A DNA stretch of 64,000 bases from Curtobacterium caseinilyticum. GTDB taxonomy: Bacteria; Actinomycetota; Actinomycetes; Actinomycetales; Microbacteriaceae. Below are positions 59,414 to 64,000 of the stretch, piece after piece (position 1 is the stretch's first letter; each line of letters begins with the position of its first letter). The DNA is taken from the NCBI RefSeq assembly GCF_030363035.1, contig NZ_JAUCMN010000002.1, positions 310,001-374,000 on the forward strand, given 5' to 3'. The position numbers were made by a program, and so were the translations under genes. The notes beneath the pieces were generated by a model, which worked only from the letters and a program-made list of their open reading frames with translations, did not search any database and was not told the DNA's origin.

Positions 59414-61084
59414 ATGGTTCTCGCTGCGGCGACCAACGGGATCCGGCTCGAACTGGGCTGGGTCGACTACTTGATGATCATCGTGTACTTCGCGGTGGTC
59501 ATCGGCATCGGGTTCACCGCCCGCAAGCAGGTCCGGACGAGCATGGACTTCTTCCTGTCCGGGCGCTCCATGCCGGCCTGGATCACGGGTCTGGCCTTCG
59601 TGTCCGCGAACCTCGGGGCGACCGAGATCCTCGGCATGGCGGCGAACGGCGCGCAGATCGGCATGGCGACGCTGCACTACTACCTCATCGGTGCGGTGCC
59701 CGCGATGGTGTTCCTCGGCCTCGTGATGATGCCGTTCTACTACGGCTCGAAGGTCCGCTCGGTGCCGGAGTTCATGCTCCGCCGCTTCGGCAAGGCGCCG
59801 CACCTGGTGAACGCGATCGCGTTCGCGGTGTCGAACGTCCTGATCGCCGGCATCAACCTCTACGCGATGGCGATCGTCATCGAGGCCATGCTCGGCTGGC
59901 CGGAGTGGCTCGCCATCCTGGTGTCCGCAGCGTTCGTGCTCGCCTACATCACCCTCGGCGGCCTGAGCAGCGCGATCTACAACGAGGTCATGCAGTTCTT
60001 CGTGATCATCGCCGGTCTCGTGCCGCTGACGATCGTCGGCCTGCACCGCGTCGGCGGCTGGGGCGGTCTGACCGAGGCGATCAAGCAGACCCAGGGCGTG
60101 CAGCACCTGCAGACCTGGGCCGGCACCGGCATCGGCGACGTCACGAACCCGATCGGCGCGAACTGGCTCGCGATCGTGCTCGGGCTCGGCTTCGTGCTCT
60201 CCTTCGGCTACTGGACGACGAACTTCACCGAGGTGCAGCGCGCGTTCTCGGCGAAGAACATGTCGGCAGCCCGCCGCACCCCGCTCATCGCGGCGATCCC
60301 GAAGCTCTTCATCCCGTTCATCGTCGTCGTGCCCGGTCTCATCGCGGCCGCCGTCGTCGGCAACCAGTTCGCCTCGGGGGAGCTGACCTACAACGACGCC
60401 ATCCCGAAGCTCATCCAGATGTACCTGCCGACCGGCGTGCTCGGCATCGCGGTGACCGGCCTGCTCGCCTCGTTCATGGCGGGCATGGCGGCGAACGTGT
60501 CGTCCTTCAACACCGTCTTCACGTACGACATCTGGCAGCGCTACATCAAGCCGAACATGCCCGACCTGCACTACCTGAAGACGGGTCGTTGGGTCACCGT
60601 CGTCGGCGTGCTCGTCGGCATCGGCACGGCGTTCCTGGCCGCGCAGGCCGGCAACATCATGACGTACATGCAGACGCTGTTCTCGTTCTTCAACGCACCG
60701 CTGTTCGGCGTCTTCATCCTCGGTCTGCTCTGGAAGCGGATGACCACGCAGGGTGCGCTGTGGGGCTACGTGCTCGGCATCGTCACGCCGACGATCACCT
60801 GGATCGCCTACCTGGTGAACCCGTCGCTGTTCTCGACGGCGACCGCGGAGACGATGTACGGCGCGATCATCTCGTTCGTCACGGTGCTCGTCGTGGGCGT
60901 GCTCGTCTCGCTCGCCACGAAGCCGAAGGACGTCTCCGAGCTCGGCGGCCTGGTCTACGGCGTCGGCAGGATCGACATGTCCGCGGGGGCCGTCGCGACA
61001 GACACCGCCTGGTACCGCTCGCCCGCGCTGCTCGGCACCGTCGCGCTCGTGCTGTGCGTCGCCCTCTACCTGCCGTTCCTCTAG
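59414..61084 (+). CDS. Sodium:solute symporter (SSS family)
   Basis: 556 residues, about 14 membrane helices. SGRSMPAWITGLAFVSANLGATEILGMAANGAQIG, LGGLSSAIYNEVMQFFVIIAGLVPL, FGYWTTNFTEVQRAFSAKN and the SSS motif near LASFMAGMAANVSSFNTVFTYDIWQRY (all quoted in parts) place it near SGLT-like sugar/polyol transporters. Imports an unknown solute with sodium. GGAGA lies before the ATG at 59414. A leader of about 65 bases has overlapping small hairpins (59371-59391). The next small membrane gene is 24 bases away and probably co-transcribed. Confidence 0.88.
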   Translation: MVLAAATNGIRLELGWVDYLMIIVYFAVVIGIGFTARKQVRTSMDFFLSGRSMPAWITGLAFVSANLGATEILGMAANGAQIGMATLHYYLIGAVPAMVFLGLVMMPFYYGSKVRSVPEFMLRRFGKAPHLVNAIAFAVSNVLIAGINLYAMAIVIEAMLGWPEWLAILVSAAFVLAYITLGGLSSAIYNEVMQFFVIIAGLVPLTIVGLHRVGGWGGLTEAIKQTQGVQHLQTWAGTGIGDVTNPIGANWLAIVLGLGFVLSFGYWTTNFTEVQRAFSAKNMSAARRTPLIAAIPKLFIPFIVVVPGLIAAAVVGNQFASGELTYNDAIPKLIQMYLPTGVLGIAVTGLLASFMAGMAANVSSFNTVFTYDIWQRYIKPNMPDLHYLKTGRWVTVVGVLVGIGTAFLAAQAGNIMTYMQTLFSFFNAPLFGVFILGLLWKRMTTQGALWGYVLGIVTPTITWIAYLVNPSLFSTATAETMYGAIISFVTVLVVGVLVSLATKPKDVSELGGLVYGVGRIDMSAGAVATDTAWYRSPALLGTVALVLCVALYLPFL

Positions 61085-61108
61085 GCCCGGATCCGAAGGA
61101 GTACTCCC

Positions 61109-61435
61109 ATGCGTGAGGACACCACGAAGCTCACCGCGGAGCAGGCGGCCCTCGTCCGCTCCACCCGTCGACTCGACCTGCGCCGCATCCTCGGCGGGCT
61201 GTTCGTGCTCTACGGCGTGATCACCACGATCGTCGGCATCGTCCACTGGGACACCGACCCGCAGAAGACCGGCGGCATCCACATCAACCTGTGGGTCGGG
61301 CTCTCGCTGCTCGTCGGCGGTCTGCTCTTCTTCCTGTGGGACCGGCTGAACCCGGTGCCGGCGGAGGACATCGTCGGTCAGGCCGAGGCCGAGGCCGACC
61401 AGCGCGCCGCCGGCGAGGGGCGCGAGCGGGTCTGA
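61109..61435 (+). CDS. Small membrane protein paired with the symporter
   Basis: 108 residues with two hydrophobic helices: RILGGLFVLYGVITTIVGIVH and INLWVGLSLLVGGLLFFLWDRL (in parts). The start (MREDTTKLTAEQAALVRSTRRLDL) and end (VGQAEAEADQRAAGEGRERV) are charged. This type of protein often follows SSS permeases in actinobacteria, so it may be an accessory subunit. GGAG lies ten bases before the ATG. Function unproven. Confidence 0.78.
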   Translation: MREDTTKLTAEQAALVRSTRRLDLRRILGGLFVLYGVITTIVGIVHWDTDPQKTGGIHINLWVGLSLLVGGLLFFLWDRLNPVPAEDIVGQAEAEADQRAAGEGRERV

Positions 61436-61468
61436 CCTGCCGCTGGGCGCGGCGGGCGCTCGCCCGGC

Positions 61469-61538
61469 AGGAACGGGCGTACCTGGTGAGAACGGGCGTA
61501 CCCGGTCGGACGATCCGACCGGGTACGCCCGTTCTCAC
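61469..61538. repeat. Perfect 25-bp hairpin of the GTACGCCCGTTC family
   Basis: Exact arms 61486-61510 and 61514-61538 around a three-base loop CGA. Each arm holds one GTACGCCCGTTC core (left inverted). A further inverted core with flanks (AGGAACGGGCGTACCTGG, 61469-61486) abuts it and is the exact complement of 39287-39304. It lies between the symporter unit and the VOC gene and may end transcription of the symporter; no T-run. Confidence 0.85.
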
Positions 61539-61671
61539 TCTCCGTCGCACCTGTTCTGGGAACGAACGGGCGCGAGCGGACGGGAGGCACGGGGTGGTTC
61601 CGGCACAGAACGGTTGCGCTCGGCGTGTGGCTGCGCCAGGTTGGTCCCACCAGGAGCAGGAGGGAACTGCA

Positions 61672-62088
61672 GTGGAACAGATGGTCTTCATCAACCTGCC
61701 CGTCGCCGACCTCGACCGGGCGGTCGGCTTCTACGAGGCCCTCGGCTACTCGGTCAACCCGGAGTTCACCGACGAGACCGCCGCGTGCATCGTGGTGAGC
61801 AGCGCCGTGTACGTGATGCTCCTCACGCACGCGAAGTTCCGTGAGTTCACCGACAAGCCGATCGCCGACCCGAGCACGATCGAGGTGATCAACTCCCTCA
61901 GCGCCGCGTCGAAGGACGAGGTGCACCGGATCGTCGACGCCGCTGTGCGCAACGGCGGGAACGAGGACCGCCCGCAGATGGACCTCGGCTTCATGTTCCA
62001 GCGGAGCTTCACGGACCCGGACGGGCACCGCTGGGAGTACGTGTGGATGGACCAGGCTGCGATGACGGGCGACGACACCGAGGGGTGA
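61672..62088 (+). CDS. VOC-family (glyoxalase/bleomycin-resistance-fold) protein
   Basis: 138 residues. QMVFINLPVADLDRAVGFYEALGYSVN, AVYVMLLTHAKFREFT and RSFTDPDGHRWEYVWMD (in parts) define a single-module-pair VOC protein of the type annotated as glyoxalase or PhnB-like; the usual first metal histidine is replaced (VFINLPV), and GHRWEYVWM carries the final glutamate. It may bind a ligand and not be an enzyme. GTG at 61672 has AGGAGGG upstream. Monocistronic. Confidence 0.82.
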   Translation: MEQMVFINLPVADLDRAVGFYEALGYSVNPEFTDETAACIVVSSAVYVMLLTHAKFREFTDKPIADPSTIEVINSLSAASKDEVHRIVDAAVRNGGNEDRPQMDLGFMFQRSFTDPDGHRWEYVWMDQAAMTGDDTEG

Positions 62089-62124
62089 CCCTGCGTCGTC
62101 GGTGCGTTCCGCCAGGATGGACCG

Positions 62125-62739
62125 GTGAGCGACGACCCGACGACGATCCCCGACGGCCTGGTCACCGGCGACGACGGCCTCGCGCGCCCCGCCTGGGCCG
62201 CGGCGGACCCGATGTTGCGCGAGTACTACGACACCGAGTGGGGCATGCCGGTCCACGGCGAGCGCGGCGTGTTCGAGCGGCTGTCGCTCGAAGCGTTCCA
62301 GTCGGGGCTGTCCTGGCGCACGATCCTGGCGAAGCGCCCGGCGTTCCGTGCGGCCTTCGCCGGTTTCGACCCGGACGTGGTGGCAGCCTTCGGGGACGAC
62401 GACGTCGAACGCCTGATGGCGGACGCCGGCATCGTCCGGAACCGGGCGAAGATCACCGCGACGATCACGAACGCGAACGCGACGATCGCCCTGCGCGCCG
62501 ACGGCGGCCTCGCCGACCTCGTGTGGTCCTTCAAGCCGGACGTGACACCGGCGCCACGGACGATCGCCGAGGTCCCGACGACGAGCGAGGCGTCCGTCGC
62601 ACTGTCGAAGGCGCTCCGGAAGCGCGGGTTCGCCTTCGTGGGACCCACGACGATGCACGCGCTCATGGAGGCGCTGGGCATCGTCGACACGCACCTCGTC
62701 GGCAGCCACCGGCGCGGCACGTCCGGCGTCTGGGGCTGA
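62125..62739 (+). CDS. tag: DNA-3-methyladenine glycosylase I
   Basis: Base-excision repair enzyme removing 3-methyladenine; 204 residues. ADPMLREYYDTEWGMPVHGERGVFERLSLEAFQSGLSWRTILAKR (quoted in parts: YYDTEWGMPVHGER, FERLSLEAFQSGLSW) and GIVRNRAKITATITNA are family signatures with the catalytic glutamate of ERLSLEAF. One zinc-ligand region is altered: the usual N-terminal CxW is ARPAWA, so the zinc snap may be absent as in other actinobacteria. GTG at 62125. Convergent with the GNAT-LysR-like operon. Confidence 0.92.
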   Translation: MSDDPTTIPDGLVTGDDGLARPAWAAADPMLREYYDTEWGMPVHGERGVFERLSLEAFQSGLSWRTILAKRPAFRAAFAGFDPDVVAAFGDDDVERLMADAGIVRNRAKITATITNANATIALRADGGLADLVWSFKPDVTPAPRTIAEVPTTSEASVALSKALRKRGFAFVGPTTMHALMEALGIVDTHLVGSHRRGTSGVWG

Positions 62740-62751
62740 CTCGGTCCGGGC

Positions 62752-63222
62752 TCAGTCGAGCGGGAGCTGCATCTGCGTCGCCGTGACGCGGTAGCCGAGC
62801 GAGGCGTACAGGTCCTGTGCGCCGGTGTTGTAGCCGAACACGTTCAGGCCGATGCTTGCCGCGCCGTGCTCGCGGGCGACCCGCTGCCCGGCCTCGAGCG
62901 CCCGTCGTGCGTGGCCGCGACGGCGGTGGCCCTCGTCGACCTCGACGTCGAAGACCCACCACTCGGTGCTGCCCGACGAGAAGGGCCCGATCCAGAGGTA
63001 CCCCACGACGGTGTCCTCGTCGTCGACCAGGTCCCAGACGAAGTGGTCGGGCAGCGGCACCCCGTCCGGGAACCACTGGTCGAGCGACTTCTGCTTGTTC
63101 GCCTCGGCCTGCTCGCGGGTCTCACCGGCGCGCATGCGCGATCCGACGTACTCCGCCATCGTACGGTCCAGCCAGGCCGGGAGGCGCGTGGCCGGCATCG
63201 GGACGAGCCGCGTGTCGGTCAC
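62752..63222 (-). CDS. GNAT-family N-acetyltransferase
   Basis: 156 residues. RLPAWLDRTMAEYVGSRMRAGET and AEANKQKSLDQWFPDG are the N-terminal helices of one GNAT group; [33 protein letters not shown] (quoted: [20 protein letters not shown]) is the acetyl-CoA loop and helix, and NVFGYNTGAQDLYASLGYRVTATQM ends the fold. GTG at 63222 overlaps the stop of the LysR-like gene by four bases. Substrate unknown. Confidence 0.87.
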   Translation of the reverse strand: MTDTRLVPMPATRLPAWLDRTMAEYVGSRMRAGETREQAEANKQKSLDQWFPDGVPLPDHFVWDLVDDEDTVVGYLWIGPFSSGSTEWWVFDVEVDEGHRRRGHARRALEAGQRVAREHGAASIGLNVFGYNTGAQDLYASLGYRVTATQMQLPLD

Positions 63223-63995
63223 CGGTTGCCCTTCGAGCCGCGCTTCGGCTTGCCGTTGCCGAGCCGCTGCGTGCCGGGTCGTCCGGACCCTCGGGGCTTG
63301 CGGGCGCCCTTGCCGCCCGCCTTGCCGCCGGAGGCCTGCTTCGCGGTGGCCTTGCCGCCACCGCCGGAGCGGGCGCCGCCGCCGCCGGAGCCGCCACGCG
63401 CGCCGCGCGAGCCGTCGTCGTCGGCGCTCGTCGTGCCTCCCGGTCGGTCCGCGGTGTTCCGCGAACTGTTGGCGGTGCGGCCACGCACGACGCCGATGAA
63501 CTCCTCGGTCGTGTCCGAGGCGTCGGCGTCACGCCAGACGAGCGCGATCCGGGTGCCGGCGGCGCCCTCGAGGGGCCGGGCGACCAGGTCCTTACGGCTC
63601 GCGGCGCGGAACAGCGACTGGGGGAGCACGACCACACCGACGTTCGCCTCGACCAGGTCGAGCGCACCGGAGACGTCCGCCGGGACGGGCCCGGCGTCGA
63701 CGACGTGGACCTCGTCGAGGTCGGCGTCCGTCACCGTGTCACGGTCGGCGAGGGGGGAGTCCTTCGGCATCGCCACGACGGCGGTCTCGGTCCAGAGCGG
63801 GATCGCGTTGAGGTGGGTGCCGACGGGCATCCGCGCGAAGGCCATGTCCGCTTCGCCGGTGAGTGCCTGGTCGACGTCGTCGGGACCGATCGGCAGCAGG
63901 CCGAGCTCGGCGTCCGGGAAGCGTTCCCGCCAGACCCGGACCCACTTCGCGGGGGAGACCCCCGGGACGAAGGCGATGGTGAGGGCCACGGTCAT
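63219..63995 (-). CDS. LysR-type effector-binding domain protein lacking a DNA-binding domain
   Basis: 258 residues from ATG 63995. Residues 1-165 match the periplasmic-binding-like effector domain of LysR regulators (LTIAFVPGVSPAKWVRVWRERFPDAELGLLPI, QALTGEADMAFARMPV, NVGVVVLPQSLFRAASRKDLVARPL, in parts). The N-terminal helix-turn-helix of about 85 residues is missing; a further start upstream is not visible within five bases of the window end. Residues 175-258 are a Gly/Lys/Arg-rich basic tail ending KPKRGSKGNR, which could bind nucleic acid. Co-translated with the acetyltransferase gene. Role unknown. Confidence 0.78.
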   Translation of the reverse strand: MTVALTIAFVPGVSPAKWVRVWRERFPDAELGLLPIGPDDVDQALTGEADMAFARMPVGTHLNAIPLWTETAVVAMPKDSPLADRDTVTDADLDEVHVVDAGPVPADVSGALDLVEANVGVVVLPQSLFRAASRKDLVARPLEGAAGTRIALVWRDADASDTTEEFIGVVRGRTANSSRNTADRPGGTTSADDDGSRGARGGSGGGGARSGGGGKATAKQASGGKAGGKGARKPRGSGRPGTQRLGNGKPKRGSKGNR

Positions 63996-64000
63996 GCAAC

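Noticed and set aside
61579..61588. GCGGACGGGAGGC as a further repeat copy
   Set aside because: Only one arm is present and the 8-base core alone is expected by chance at this base composition.
63176..63188. Another copy of the GGGAGGC repeat inside the GNAT gene
   Set aside because: The bases encode RLPA of RLPAWLDR, a normal conserved start of this GNAT group, so codon choice explains it.

Overview
The window is 64 kb of very G+C-rich chromosomal DNA with frequent GTG and some TTG starts and many 1-4 base gene overlaps. Gene content (IdeR-type iron boxes, an Rv0909/MT0933-like small antitoxin, SufU-type Fe-S assembly, an NrtR-nadABC-desulfurase operon, Asp23-sigma operon, excalibur-domain protein) points to an actinobacterium, most likely Microbacteriaceae (Curtobacterium-like; an inference, not tested). 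I see no rRNA or tRNA gene, no insertion sequence, no prophage and no CRISPR array. It reads as core plus niche-adaptation chromosome, not as an island.

Layout. 1-11 kb: end of alanine dehydrogenase, a TspO-like protein divergent from CorA, a GH36 alpha-galactosidase behind a LacI-type operator, a Clc channel, an orphan antitoxin-like gene, sufS-sufU, a flavin monooxygenase. 11-13.4 kb: a VIT-type iron/manganese transporter behind two iron boxes, then about 1 kb of decayed sequence with a frameshifted gene. 13.5-21 kb: purine (allantoin) catabolism cluster: NCS1 permease, racemase, allantoinase, ureidoglycine-glyoxylate aminotransferase, M20 amidohydrolase and an RpiR regulator, joined by 4-base overlaps. 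21-27 kb: small enzymes, M19 dipeptidase, a PIG-V-like mannosyltransferase, cysK-cysE. 27-30 kb: ECF sigma factor with two Asp23-like proteins and a convergent lytic-transglycosylase-like secreted protein. 30-38.5 kb: MarR and GntR regulators, a DoxX-DUF2071-DUF1810 operon, coaBC, NRDE and GDSL proteins, divergent SDR and flavin monooxygenase. 38.5-44 kb: unknown protein, PNPOx-like protein, second PIG-V-like mannosyltransferase, MFS exporter, EEP nuclease-like protein. 44-47 kb: metNIQ methionine importer. 47-51 kb: RNA-ligase-like protein, alditol-oxidase-like protein, a second MFS exporter, acylphosphatase. 51-57 kb: nrtR-nadA-nadB-nadC-cysteine desulfurase, a complete de novo NAD operon with its regulator. 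57-64 kb: pyrimidine-dimer-glycosylase-like protein, FMN reductase, aroQ, a sodium:solute symporter with a small membrane partner, VOC protein, tag, and a LysR-like effector domain without a DNA-binding domain.

The most unusual signal is non-coding. Exact inverted repeats of 13-27 bp lie at gene ends, and one 15-base word (CGGCCGGGAGGCGCG) recurs six times on the two strands, including in frame inside coaBC and nadB. A second family (core GTACGCCCGTTC) forms a 19-bp tandem array at 39.3 kb and a perfect 25-bp hairpin at 61.5 kb. Other tandem repeats (7, 14, 17 and 24 bp units) fill several intergenic gaps. Shared palindromes suggest three small regulons: purine catabolism, a GntR set and iron.
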